A DNA stretch of 64,000 nt from Cryptomeria japonica. Its lineage: Eukaryota; Streptophyta; Pinopsida; Cupressales; Cupressaceae. The notes beneath the pieces were generated by a model. The model was not told the DNA's origin. It ran no database searches and saw only the letters and a list, made by a program, of their open reading frames with translations. A program made the position numbers and the translations under genes. Positions within the stretch are counted from its first letter, which is position 1. Each line of letters opens with the position of its first letter. Shown here piece after piece: positions 1 to 10,259 of the stretch. The stretch spans positions 698,472,656 to 698,536,655 of the forward strand of contig NC_081412.1 in the NCBI RefSeq assembly GCF_030272615.1, given 5' to 3'.

Positions 1-2
1 AT

Positions 3-3000
3 CCTCCTCAGCGACCTAAAATTGTCCTAAAAGGTGTGGGATCTTCATCCGAAGCTACCTCTGAATGTCATGTTACAACTCGTCGAGGTAAGATCACATT
101 GCCAGGAACCTCTTCTAAGAATACCAATCTTCCGTCAACTAAGCCTGAGTACGATCTTGTAGAGCAATTAGGGAAAACACCCGCACTCATCTCTATTCTT
201 GAGCTCTTACGTATATCTCCTGCACATAAAGCTGTCCTTGACAAAACCTTGAGAGATACTGCTGTCCCTACGGATCTAAACGTGGATCAGTTTCAAGCCA
301 TGGTGGGATACCTATCCGTTCCACACTCCCTCACATTTACAGAAGCCGATGACGCCTCCATAAGTCAGCCTCACAATGCACCTCTACATATTGAAGCCTT
401 CATACATAAACACCGAATAAAACGAGTCCTGATAGATGGAGGAGCAGGTCTTAATATTTGTACATTGAGCACCATCAGACAATTGGGATATTCTGACAAA
501 GCTGTGAATGCTACAAACCAAATCACTATTAAGGCTTATGATGATGAAGAGCGCTCGTCCAAGGGCACGGTCATCTTACCACTCAGAATAGGGCCAGTAA
601 CAAAGGACGTGATTTGTCAAGTCCTGGATCTAGACCTCACGTATAACATATTGCTAGGACGTCCATGGATTCATGAAATGAGAGCGGTCCCATCAACATA
701 CCATCAGTGCATAAAATTTCCTCATAATGGAGTCGAGGTAACGGTCAATGGTGATCCAAATCCATTCATATATTGCAATAACTTGAGATCACATACTGAG
801 ATTATCATTCCCAGCAATCGTGAGGCTACTCCTTCTTCAGCATATATTGATCCTGAGTCATTAAAGCCCTCGACATCCAAACAGGGTGAACTTAGAGCCA
901 AGTTTCAAGACAAAGGCATGGGAGAATACACTCTGAATCAAACAATGTTCTTACGACAAGTCATGAACTCCCCCAAGGAATATGGGCGACCACATCCAAA
1001 TAAGCAAATCTCCATCATGCTCCTCAAATGGGATCCTACCGTCTTTCAAAAATGGGGCGAACTAGAGGAAGAAAGTTTATATAAAATGCTATATAAGGAC
1101 GCTGAAGATGATACACATGATCAAATTATAATACCCTGTGAAAACTATGGTAAAGGTTTCAAAATTCTGCAGAGATTCGGGTATGATGGAAAAAGTCCTC
1201 TCGGACTACGCAAAGAAGGTGTCATGGAGCCTCTACAACCTGAGCTAGCTACAAGAAGGGAACGCTCTAAGGGGCTTGGTTTTCTAAACCCCAAGATTCA
1301 ACACAAGAAAACAAAACAGATATGGCAAGTCAAAGTGGCTGAAGTTCAACAAGAGGATAATTATTCCACAGACTCCAATGAGTGGGAATGGGGTTCAGAC
1401 AAATCCTCCAGCGATTATGAACTTAATGAGACATTTAGAGAGCCAGATGAACCTACAGAGGAGGAGGAGTTTTACAAGAAATTCAGAGTTGGTCAAGAAC
1501 CGACCCATAAGGATCCCGCACAAGCTTCGTTTCAGGGCCCTAGGTCAGGATCACATAGGATGAGGACACCTGTCCCTGAGGGTGCTACTAGTGATGATAA
1601 TTTGGACTCACTCACGATCGACACTGATGAGGAGAGTGCCATTGACGACCTCGATGACTACCTTGACATACCTGAATATAACCACATCTTCACTATTAGC
1701 CTTGCGGATTCTAAAAACACTAAAGACCTTCCCCTCGTTCACCCCCAACTCATTGACTGGGATCAGGATGGACCACCACAGATTGATACATTTCAAAATG
1801 ACGAAGCTATTGTTGATTATCTTGGCATTCGCGATGATCTTCCTCCTGGAGACCATAAAGCAGGATACGCCATAGAGCTAAATAACATGGCATACTTTGG
1901 TGAGGGTGTCGGGCCTTCTAGTCGCAAAAATGTGAAAATAAAGACAAAACAAGGGTCTTATGGCGAAAACCACACTGTGGCGCTCTCTGACTCTAAAAAA
2001 GTAAAAAGAAAGGACGTATCTGAGGGTGAAAACCTCTCTGAGGCGCCCGAAGATGGAAGGCTTGACATTCTCCCAGCATCATACGAGGAAAAATCATCCA
2101 TGTTGGTAGAGGAGACTATAAAGACAAACATTGGTACAGCCGAGGTTCCACACAACATATTTTTGGCTCAATCATTGACAGAGGCCGAGAAAGCAAGGTT
2201 CATAAGCTTCTTTAAGGCACGACAAGTCAACTTCGCATGGTCTTATGCTGATATGCCTGGACTAGACCCCGACTTAGTAATGCATCATTTAACAGTCAAA
2301 CCGGGGGCAAAACCAGTAAAACAGAAATTGAGAAAAATGCATCCACAGGTGGCATTATTAGTCAAGGCAGAGCTGGAGAAATTACTAGATGTCGGATTCA
2401 TACGCCCAATTGATTATCCTGAATGGATTTCCAACTTAGTGCCTGTTAGCAAACCAGATCGCAGCATCCGAATATGTACAGATTTCAGGGATATCAACAA
2501 GGCTTGTCCGAAGGATGATTTCCCATTACCAAACATTGATTTAATTGTTGATCTCACAGCAGGCCATGAGATGTTATCTTTAATGGACGGATTCTCTGGA
2601 TATAATCAGATCAGGATTGCACCTGAAGATCAACATAAAACATCATTCACTTGTCCATGGGGAACCTTCTGCTGGAATGTCATGCCCTTTGGGCTGAAAA
2701 ATGCAGGTGCCACGTATCAACGAGCCATGACTACTATCTTCCATGATCTCATGCATGTAAAGGTGGAAGATTATGTCGATGACCTTTTGGTTAAATCAAT
2801 AGACAGAAATACACACTTGGACATACTTTCAGTTGCTTTTGATAGGCTGGAAAAATACAAGGTAAGATTAAATCCAAAGAAATGTGTCTTTGGAGTAACC
2901 TCCGGGAAGCTCCTAGGATTCATTGTGTCTAAAAGAGGAATAGAAGCGGATCCAGCAAAAGTCAAGGCTATCTTGGACATGCCGCCACCCAAGAATATCA

Positions 3001-5393
3001 GTCAACTTCGGTCTTTACAAGGGCGACTCCAGTCCATACGAAGATTCATAGCACAACTTGCAGATAAGTGTAATCCTTTCCAGCACCTGCTACACAAAAA
3101 CATTAAGTTCAAATGGGACGAGAACTGTCAACAGGCTTTTCAGGCACTTAAAGACTATCTTTTGAACCCGCCAGTTTTGATGCCACCAATTCCGAATCAA
3201 CCATTGCTACTTTACATATCAGCTACTCCAACAGCACTGGGGGCACTACTAGCACAGCAAATACCTGACGGCAAGGAAAAAGCAGTCTACTATATCAGTC
3301 GCACATTGGTGGGATATGAGCTCAACTACACACCAATTGAGCGTGCATGTCTCGCTGTGGTCTTCGCTTCACAAAAATTACGACATTATATGCTCACTCA
3401 CAAGACCAAGTTGATTGCCAGAATTGATCCACTAAAATATCTGCTCAACAAAGCTACATTTACTGGGCGACTGGCCAAGTGGGTAATGATTTTGAGTGAA
3501 TTCGACATTGAATACGTGGACAGAAAAGCGATCAAAGGACAAGCCATTGCAGATCAACTGGCAGATGCTCCTATGATAGATGATGTTCCTCTACAGTCAG
3601 AATTTCCAGATGAGTCCATTCTAACAATATCACCTGCAAAGCCATGGCAACTATACTTTGATGGCTCATACACACAGCACGGGGCAGGAGCGGGTATACT
3701 CTTTATAACTCCCCAAGGCGATTCTATACCAAAGTCATACCGCTTATCATTTCCTTGCACCAACAATATAGCGGAATACGAGGCATTAACAACGGGGTTA
3801 AGAATTGCAGTTCAGTGGAAGATCCAGGAACTTCGTGTTTTTGGCGATTCTCAACTTGTCATCCGTCAAGCAACTGATGATTATCAAACAAAAGATGAAA
3901 AGCTAATGCCTTACAAACAACTGGTAGATGATCTGAAACAACACTTTGCAAAGATAGAGTTTGAGCAGATACCAAGAGAACAGAATCGCGCTGCTGATGC
4001 CATGGCTACAATTGCTTCACTCATTGACCTACCACAAAATGAGACCTATTATGAGTTCTTGGTTGACAACCTGCTGATTCCGTCATATGAGATCACTCTC
4101 ACGGAAATGATATGTGTTGTTGGTCCTGAATCCCAGTTATATGGTTCCATATTCACATACCTTCGCGACAACATTTTACCTCCCGATTTATCGAACAACC
4201 AACGCCGCACTTTCATCCGCCAATCCTCCCGATACGTTATCCTAGCTGATATCCTATACCGACGAGGTCTAGATGGCACCCTCCTTAGATGTTTAGAGAG
4301 TGACGAAGCTCAGATTGCGTTACGAGAAGTGCACGAAGGGATATGTGGTCCGCATACTAGTGGTCCTACCTTGGCCAAGAAACTCATCAGGACTGGATAC
4401 TACTGGCCTACTATGGAAAAAGATACATATCAGTTTGTCAAGAGGTGTAAGCAGTGTCAAATTCATGGAGACCTCATACACGCACCAGCACAAGAACTAC
4501 AGCCCCTTGCATCTCCTTGGCCCTTTTGTCAGTGGGGACTCGATCTCATAGGCAAGATTCACCCTCCTTCTTCCAACGGACATAAATTCATTATCACAGC
4601 CACAGAGTATTTCACAAAGTGGATTGAAGCTGTGCCTCTCACACAAGTTACTGGGAAACAAATCGCTACTTTCATCCTGAACTACATCATTTGCCGATAC
4701 GGGATTCCTACTTCCATTATTACCGACAACGGGCGTCCTTTCAAGAATCAGGATGTTCATGAACTCTGTGAGCGATTCCATATCTCTCATCGTTTTTCCA
4801 CACCATATTACCCCCAAGGTAATGGCCAAGCTGAGGCGTCTAACAAAACAATTCTCAAAATACTTAAAAAGACAGTCGACGACGCTGGCCGTAACTGGCA
4901 TGTCCAACTCAATCCCGCACTTTGGGCCTATCGTACCAGTGTCCGCACACCTACAGGAGCTACACCTTACTCACTTGTCTATGGTGCTGAAGCCATCTTG
5001 CCTATTGAGGTCGAGTTACCTTCTTTACGGGTCTCCTTGAGAAACATAATCAACGATGAAGACTACAGGGTCTCTCGCTTACAAGAACTAGAACTGTTGG
5101 AGGAACGACGACACACTGCTTTTAATCATCTCAAGGCTTACCAACAACGAATGAGTCGCAGTTACAATCACAAGGTCAAGCCTCGCACATTTGAGGTAGG
5201 TGACTTAGTCCTCAGAGAGAACCCCAAGAATCAGCAAGATAGAGAAAAGAAGGGCAAATTTGAACCCAACTGGCTTGGTCCTTACATCATCACAGCAGCA
5301 TATGGATCTGGGGCATATCAGCTCTCAACTACAGAAGGTGAATCTTTGGAGGACCCTATCAATAGCATGCACCTTCGCAGGTTCTACACATAA
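3..5393 (+). CDS. Gag-pol polyprotein, partial: protease, G-patch, RT, RNase H, archaeal-type RNase H, integrase
   Basis: The frame is open from the window edge to TAA at 5391-5393, about 1,795 codons without a stop. Residues are counted from the ATG at 36. An aspartic protease site reads DGGAG near residue 134. A glycine-rich G-patch-like stretch lies near 370-420. RT carries YVDD near 912. The first RNase H has lost the usual Asp (YISAT in place of a DAS-type motif). A second, archaeal-type RNase H starts near 1204 (YFDGSY, then EYEAL and GDSQLV). Integrase has a zinc site (HxxxCGPH and CKQC near 1435-1480) and a DDE core with TDNG near 1565. This enzyme set copies element RNA and inserts the DNA. 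Tat elements are known to have gained the second RNase H, and loss of the first catalytic Asp fits that. Gag is off-window. Confidence 0.95.
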   Translation, partial: PPQRPKIVLKGVGSSSEATSECHVTTRRGKITLPGTSSKNTNLPSTKPEYDLVEQLGKTPALISILELLRISPAHKAVLDKTLRDTAVPTDLNVDQFQAMVGYLSVPHSLTFTEADDASISQPHNAPLHIEAFIHKHRIKRVLIDGGAGLNICTLSTIRQLGYSDKAVNATNQITIKAYDDEERSSKGTVILPLRIGPVTKDVICQVLDLDLTYNILLGRPWIHEMRAVPSTYHQCIKFPHNGVEVTVNGDPNPFIYCNNLRSHTEIIIPSNREATPSSAYIDPESLKPSTSKQGELRAKFQDKGMGEYTLNQTMFLRQVMNSPKEYGRPHPNKQISIMLLKWDPTVFQKWGELEEESLYKMLYKDAEDDTHDQIIIPCENYGKGFKILQRFGYDGKSPLGLRKEGVMEPLQPELATRRERSKGLGFLNPKIQHKKTKQIWQVKVAEVQQEDNYSTDSNEWEWGSDKSSSDYELNETFREPDEPTEEEEFYKKFRVGQEPTHKDPAQASFQGPRSGSHRMRTPVPEGATSDDNLDSLTIDTDEESAIDDLDDYLDIPEYNHIFTISLADSKNTKDLPLVHPQLIDWDQDGPPQIDTFQNDEAIVDYLGIRDDLPPGDHKAGYAIELNNMAYFGEGVGPSSRKNVKIKTKQGSYGENHTVALSDSKKVKRKDVSEGENLSEAPEDGRLDILPASYEEKSSMLVEETIKTNIGTAEVPHNIFLAQSLTEAEKARFISFFKARQVNFAWSYADMPGLDPDLVMHHLTVKPGAKPVKQKLRKMHPQVALLVKAELEKLLDVGFIRPIDYPEWISNLVPVSKPDRSIRICTDFRDINKACPKDDFPLPNIDLIVDLTAGHEMLSLMDGFSGYNQIRIAPEDQHKTSFTCPWGTFCWNVMPFGLKNAGATYQRAMTTIFHDLMHVKVEDYVDDLLVKSIDRNTHLDILSVAFDRLEKYKVRLNPKKCVFGVTSGKLLGFIVSKRGIEADPAKVKAILDMPPPKNISQLRSLQGRLQSIRRFIAQLADKCNPFQHLLHKNIKFKWDENCQQAFQALKDYLLNPPVLMPPIPNQPLLLYISATPTALGALLAQQIPDGKEKAVYYISRTLVGYELNYTPIERACLAVVFASQKLRHYMLTHKTKLIARIDPLKYLLNKATFTGRLAKWVMILSEFDIEYVDRKAIKGQAIADQLADAPMIDDVPLQSEFPDESILTISPAKPWQLYFDGSYTQHGAGAGILFITPQGDSIPKSYRLSFPCTNNIAEYEALTTGLRIAVQWKIQELRVFGDSQLVIRQATDDYQTKDEKLMPYKQLVDDLKQHFAKIEFEQIPREQNRAADAMATIASLIDLPQNETYYEFLVDNLLIPSYEITLTEMICVVGPESQLYGSIFTYLRDNILPPDLSNNQRRTFIRQSSRYVILADILYRRGLDGTLLRCLESDEAQIALREVHEGICGPHTSGPTLAKKLIRTGYYWPTMEKDTYQFVKRCKQCQIHGDLIHAPAQELQPLASPWPFCQWGLDLIGKIHPPSSNGHKFIITATEYFTKWIEAVPLTQVTGKQIATFILNYIICRYGIPTSIITDNGRPFKNQDVHELCERFHISHRFSTPYYPQGNGQAEASNKTILKILKKTVDDAGRNWHVQLNPALWAYRTSVRTPTGATPYSLVYGAEAILPIEVELPSLRVSLRNIINDEDYRVSRLQELELLEERRHTAFNHLKAYQQRMSRSYNHKVKPRTFEVGDLVLRENPKNQQDREKKGKFEPNWLGPYIITAAYGSGAYQLSTTEGESLEDPINSMHLRRFYT

Positions 5394-5500
5394 GCTCTTT
5401 TTGAGTATCCTAATGCAAAAATGCAAAAAAAAAAAAAAAAAAATCAAAAAAAATTCAAAAATACAAAAAAAAAAATTATAAAAACAAAAAATTGTTACTT

Positions 5501-5647
5501 GGTGAAAACCTGGCAAACCGGCGCCTTGTGACAACAAAAAAATTGCAAAATCCAAAAAAGTAAAGAGAAATAATTTCGCCCAACGGCGAAAACCACTTCG
5601 GTGGCGCCCTGGGCAAGTACCATGGTGAAAACTGGGTCACCAGCGCC
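5501..5647 (+). other. Three post-pol hairpin units (B)
   Basis: Units lie at 5501-5525, 5585-5608 and 5624-5647. Each is GGYG, then AAAA, then a short stem with a 4-5 nt loop, then CGCC that pairs with GGYG. The middle unit has inner stem CCAC/GTGG closed on a TTCG tetraloop. The third has CTGG/CCAG around GTCA. The first has CTGG/CCGG around CAAA with one G-U pair. They follow an A-rich run that starts 30 bases after the pol stop. Corresponding units occur in A and D with different but still pairing stems. I infer a structured element in sense RNA; its function is unknown. Confidence 0.7.
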
Positions 5648-7096
5648 ATGCGTAGGGACTTTGCTCCTCCTTCTTTCAGGATTCCCTTTCATTCTTTCAC
5701 TTCGCACACAATCACGACCAATTCACTCACAATAAACTTACCCATTCCCATCATGGCTTGTTATTGATCTACCCGAGATTGGTTAGCCATTCATAATAAA
5801 TCAGATCCTATCTGTGACTACGGCCAATTCCTGTGTCTAGTAATGGGTGTGGAACTGAGAACATCACATGTTTCGAGGAGTACAGTTTCTTTCAGCTCTC
5901 TTCAGTCTATCCGCGCACAATTCGCAATAAAGCAACATTTTGCATCGCAAATCCGCAATAAAGTTCCATCTTCTCCACAATAAGGTATCAGTTTCATGGA
6001 TTCAGTCAGTTTCCAAGGAGACACAGCAGCAACAATGGGCTTCAACAAAATCAAATCTTTTAACAGACTCAGACAACATATGGTTCAGTGCTATCTATCC
6101 TTTTTGTGAAAGTGAACATTGTGACCACAATCAAAATTTGACTTAAACAAGTGACAAGAGACACAAACTTGAGGACTACAGTGGATGTGGGTGTCGAGTC
6201 TTGGTTTTCTTTTGGTTTTATCTTTTTGGTGACATGTCTTTTAGCTTTTTCGGGATGTCTTTGACTAGAGATTCTATCTCCAGGATGTCTTTGACTAGAA
6301 AGGCGAGGATGGGGTATCGTCACTTATTTGCATTTGCTGTCTGTGGATTGTCTTTTAGTAATACTATGACTTGTCCAAGGATATGAGGACACTGTGAGTC
6401 TAGTGTGAACTGGGGCATTCCTTGTTTGTGACTGTCTTATCTCCATGCAAACAGGTACAATGACTTTCTGGGCCGAACATATGCCTCGATTGTCATAACC
6501 TATTCTGCCATAATAAAGCTCAATGATGATAACGCACAAGAAGCTCTTTCACGTTCATATCTTCTGTCTTCCATCCCCCTTTCTTGATTGACTTCCATTG
6601 TCCTTCTCGAGTCCGCGTAGCCCGCTATCACATGACTGAGTATAATGACACACCAAAAACATGTGCATTTCATATAGTTGCACCTGCATCACCACATATA
6701 AGCATTTCATACATATAGATATTATAATGGCATCACATCCTGCATACAACACATGTTAGCACATCTCACATTTTCATTATATAAATAATCATTTGCATCA
6801 CATACATTTTCATTTGCATCATGCATCACATATACAACATAAAAGAACAAAAATATATGGCCTTGCATCATATAAGCATCCATATCATAAAACATGCATC
6901 ACATAAGAACATCTCATCACACAAGGTACACATGCATATAGCTGCCGCAAAAGATGAATCATCTCATATATATAATCAATCAAATGTGTCATAATACAAT
7001 GATGTCAAAAGAATCATATGGCTACAAAAGAATCACCCGCAGGTGTCTACAATCCAACAATGATACATCTACTGATACAATGGGAGCCCACTATAG
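5648..7096. other. Spacer between pol hairpins and antisense gene (B)
   Basis: There is no credible gene. The left half is ordinary mixed sequence with a twice-repeated phrase GGATGTCTTTGACTAGA at about 6255-6300. From about 6600 to 6960 it becomes AT-rich and full of CATCACAT- and GCATCACAT-like words. The same order of sequence is present in element A (58292-59785), so it belongs to the family and is not a later insertion. Both gene ends point into it: pol from the left and the PMD gene from the right. Polyadenylation signals for both transcripts are likely here, but none can be fixed by eye. Confidence 0.6.
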
Positions 7097-9010
7097 CTAT
7101 GAGGAACTCCCTCCCTCGGAGCCACCTCGCCTCGACGGAGTCTGAGCTGTAGATGGCCCTGCCCCTGGATCCCCCTGTCCCTCTGGTGGTGGTGGAGGCC
7201 CCATAACCCCACCGCTGGATACCTGTCTCCTGCGGCTCCCTCCCGTAGCCGTCGCTGTGCGCGACGACCTCTGGAAGCTCCTAGCCCGCTGCTCTGCTGG
7301 CACGGCTGCATAATATAGATCCCTCCAGTAGGCGATCTCCTCTCCCGCTCGCAAAACATAGGCGTAGCCTGCCCCTGCATCCTCTGCTGCCCGCCTACCT
7401 GCCCTCAGAGCTGTCTCGGCCTCGGTATATCTCTGGATGGCTTGATCCCTCTCCCGCTCTGTGTCTCGGACCCTGATCCTGAGGTGGTTCCTCTCTCGAA
7501 CCAAATCCTCAATCTCATCTGCCTGGCCCTGGCAGATCTCCCGCAGCCTCACCACCTCATCCTCCTCGGAGTCTCCGCTCTCCGCCCCTGCCTGTGGCTC
7601 CCCCTCTACAGGTGCCTGTCCCTGTGCCTCTGCCTGCACCTGTCCCTGTGCCTGTATAGGTACCTGTGGCTGTACCTGTCTCTGTCCCTCTCTGGGACCC
7701 TGTGCTGCTGGCACCTGTAGGGGCAGTCCACCCCGTCCTCTCACCACTGGAGCTGCTCTCTCCTGACCTCCCTCCCTCCGAGGTGCTACCCGTCTCTCTC
7801 CCACCACTCCCCTCCGCCTCCGCCGGCCCCTACCTGCATCCCCTCCTCCCTCATCATCATCTCCTCCACCCTCTCCATCCACTGGCTCTGCCGGATCTGT
7901 CAACCTCGGAAATGGATGCTCTGCCCAGTACGCAGAGTACTCTGCGTCCATCCCTGCATCATCTACCTCTAGCCACATGTCCCATGGCATCGGCATCATC
8001 TCTGCTAGCTGCATCACTGCCTGATCATAAGATAGCAGTGGGCCAAACTGCACCTGATCTCTAACAGTACGGGCATACATACCCGAGCCTCGGGGCATCC
8101 TCTGAATCCGGCCATACTGCCTGCATACCCTATCCACCAGCTGTCTCTCTAATATATAGGGCGTCCGCCCAATCAGGTACCTACTCCGGAAGGTGTAGGG
8201 TAGCTCCAGTGCATCATCACCCCACTCCTCGCACCCCAGGTACGGCCTCCAGATCACCATATCAATGTCATCAATGACTCTCCTCCAGTGCTCCAATCTC
8301 CCAATCCGAGGCTGGGATGTGATCATGGCATACAAATGAACAAAACTCTGTCCCTGTCCTCTGCCTCTGAAATGAATCGGCCTCGTCACTGGAAGGTGCT
8401 CATAGGCCCACACCTGCAATAGAGTCACACCGCAGCCCAGCCCCACTGATCCGTGGTATACAAACTGATGCAGCTCATAGTACAAATGTGCTAGGACACA
8501 TGGCCCCCATGCATACCTAGTGTGCTCTGCCATCAGCGTCTCCAAGGCCCCTCCCCAGCCCACTGCCAATCCTCGTGTGGCCCTGTCTGGACACAGGTAT
8601 CCACTGATAACTCCCCCAATAACTGCCGGCAATGCCAATCCTGTGGCAGTCATGGTGTCCCAGGCTACATGCCCTGCTCTCATCTCCAACTCAGGATCCT
8701 GAAAAACCCGTCTCAAGGCCTCCCTGTCACCGTCACGGTCGTAGGGGATCAACTCTCCATCAATAGGGACATGTAATATCCTGTATACATCCTCCAGTGT
8801 CACTGTCATCTCACCCATCGGCAGGTGAAACGTGCATGTCTCTGAGTGCCATCTCTCGGCCAATGCAGTCAGCAACCCCATGTTTGCCCGAAACTCAGGC
8901 ACATAGAGCATATATGTGAGACCCATCTCCTCAATGGAAATCATGTCCTGGATGGACAACTCTGGACGCAGTCTCTGAGTCGATGGGAATCTCTCCCGTG
9001 ACTCCAACAT
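7097..9010 (-). CDS. Plant mobile domain (PMD) protein, antisense, intact
   Basis: An open frame of 637 codons runs opposite to gag-pol. The ATG at 9010 is chosen because an upstream in-frame TTG is the only alternative and element A also starts here. The first 90 residues match the PMD signature: RPELSIQDM, then LLTALAERW, then ETCTFHLPMGEM, VTLEDV and IPIDGE-like HVPIDGEL. The PMD-type region runs to about residue 360. It is followed by an acidic Gly-Asp stretch, a basic run RGRRRRRG that could be a nuclear signal, Gln-Val-Ala repeats, and a charged segment near 490-560 likely to form a coiled coil. PMD proteins are known from plant transposons and from host MAIN/MAIL1 genes, where they act in silencing and genome stability. 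Its role here is unknown; dosage or silencing control is inference. GC content is far above the surroundings. Confidence 0.88.
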   Translation of the reverse strand: MLESRERFPSTQRLRPELSIQDMISIEEMGLTYMLYVPEFRANMGLLTALAERWHSETCTFHLPMGEMTVTLEDVYRILHVPIDGELIPYDRDGDREALRRVFQDPELEMRAGHVAWDTMTATGLALPAVIGGVISGYLCPDRATRGLAVGWGGALETLMAEHTRYAWGPCVLAHLYYELHQFVYHGSVGLGCGVTLLQVWAYEHLPVTRPIHFRGRGQGQSFVHLYAMITSQPRIGRLEHWRRVIDDIDMVIWRPYLGCEEWGDDALELPYTFRSRYLIGRTPYILERQLVDRVCRQYGRIQRMPRGSGMYARTVRDQVQFGPLLSYDQAVMQLAEMMPMPWDMWLEVDDAGMDAEYSAYWAEHPFPRLTDPAEPVDGEGGGDDDEGGGDAGRGRRRRRGVVGERRVAPRREGGQERAAPVVRGRGGLPLQVPAAQGPREGQRQVQPQVPIQAQGQVQAEAQGQAPVEGEPQAGAESGDSEEDEVVRLREICQGQADEIEDLVRERNHLRIRVRDTERERDQAIQRYTEAETALRAGRRAAEDAGAGYAYVLRAGEEIAYWRDLYYAAVPAEQRARSFQRSSRTATATGGSRRRQVSSGGVMGPPPPPEGQGDPGAGPSTAQTPSRRGGSEGGSSS

Positions 9011-9065
9011 CGGCAAATACTCCTGCAGTCAAGCAAATCAATCTTGTCAGTTATCGTGGCATTCA

Positions 9066-9298
9066 CTGTTTATCACAAAATGCTACTCGCTACCCAAATG
9101 CATATGGCTATCTACCCTAGTGACACTCACTGTTCATCACAAAGTGTTGCTATTTATCCTAGTAGTGCTCACTGTTCATCACAAAGTACTACGTGTGTGA
9201 CATTCCCTGTTCATCACAAAGTGTCACTCACATTCGCACTCCCTGTTCATCACAAAGTGCTGCTTATCCTGGTGCTCCCTGTTCATCACAAAGTGCCT
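9066..9298. repeat. CTGTTCATCACAAAGTG array upstream of PMD gene (B)
   Basis: Seven copies of the 17-mer CTGTTCATCACAAAGTG, or close variants, are separated by unrelated spacers of about 15-35 bases. An eighth weaker copy lies near 9370. The array starts about 55 bases upstream of the PMD start codon, so for that gene it reads CACTTTGTGATGAACAG. Words are conserved and spacers are not, as expected for protein-binding sites. Element A has the same array. Confidence 0.8.
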
Positions 9299-9424
9299 TG
9301 ATCTATCCTAGTATTCCTAGAGGACCTGCTTGAGTGTATCCTCTCAGCAGCTTATCCAATCGACAGCGTATGTTCATCACAGAACTGCCGATTTGACCTA
9401 AAGGACTAAAACCATGCATTTAAA

Positions 9425-9738
9425 CACATAAACGCACTTTTTCAACACAAACGCGCTTTTAACTCATAAACGCGCTTATAGACTGCACAAACGCGCCTCT
9501 GCAACACAGACGCGCTTTCTAAACACAAACGTGCCTATGCCAGCCATAAACGCGACCAGGGATCACAGACGTCCCTGCATGACATAAACGCTGTTCAAAA
9601 GCACAGACGCTACTACATTTCACAAACGCGTCCGCATTAAACACAAACGCGGTTCCAGGCACAGACGCGCCTGGACCCGACACAGACGCGCCTGTTGGAC
9701 ACAGACGCGCCTGGCGCTGACACAGACGCGGTTGCGCG
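9425..9738. repeat. CACARACGCG array (B)
   Basis: About 17 copies of CACARACGCG or one-base variants are spaced roughly every 15-22 bases, with dissimilar spacers. Seen from the antisense PMD gene, the word is CGCGTCTGTG. This is the same word, in the same direction relative to the gene, as in the leader before gag in element A. Density and GC content differ sharply from the AT-rich LTR. I infer a regulatory or structural array. Confidence 0.82.
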
Positions 9739-10150
9739 TTTTTGCACTTTTAAACTACCCTATTTCTAGCGCATTTATTGCTCCTAAACATGCATTAATG
9801 ACAAAACTTGAAATGCGTGAAAGTACGAGGAGGTTTTCGGGTACTTACCGGCTCTCCTGCATCGGCTGGTCGCTGGAATCGGCGGACACGATCGAATCTA
9901 TGAACGAATGCCATCGCTGCTGACTGCTGCTGCTCTTTTCTCGCTCTGCACTGTGATCTTCTATGGGTGTGGATGACAATGAGGATGTCTTTTGCCCGTG
10001 GTTTATCTTATAGCCTACCCTAGCCCTCGCCCTCATTTTCCCGAGTCAGTCTTCCTCATCCCGTGACCTTGTCACTTTATCCAATCAGTCCATTCTTTCC
10101 CATCTTTCTTATCGCGAGATTGTCTGCAATCTTTCCAGACTTTTTCATCC

Positions 10151-10259
10151 AATCTCTCGAGGGGGCATATCATTCCCATCCTGGGGCAACTCTGTATCAG
10201 TTCATCTTATCTTCTTTGAAACAACGCGACAAGCCGCATTGTCTCAAAGAGGGGCAAAA
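10151..10259 (+). promoter_or_regulatory. Polypurine tract and upstream hairpin (B)
   Basis: AAAGAGGGGCAAAA abuts the 3' LTR and is the expected primer for plus-strand DNA synthesis. Just before it, 10214-10249 forms a stem, CTTTGAAACAA against TTGTCTCAAAG, with one mismatch. About 90 bases upstream lies CTCTCGAGGGGGCATA. All three parts recur before the LTR in A and, on the minus strand, in D. Confidence 0.8.

Noticed and set aside
4497-4907. 136-codon minus-strand frame inside integrase of B
   Set aside because: It is a shadow of the conserved plus-strand integrase, with no start context or family signature.
7442-8064. Plus-strand Leu/Pro-rich frames over the PMD genes
   Set aside because: They are complement reads of the GC-rich PMD coding strand, without start or domain support.
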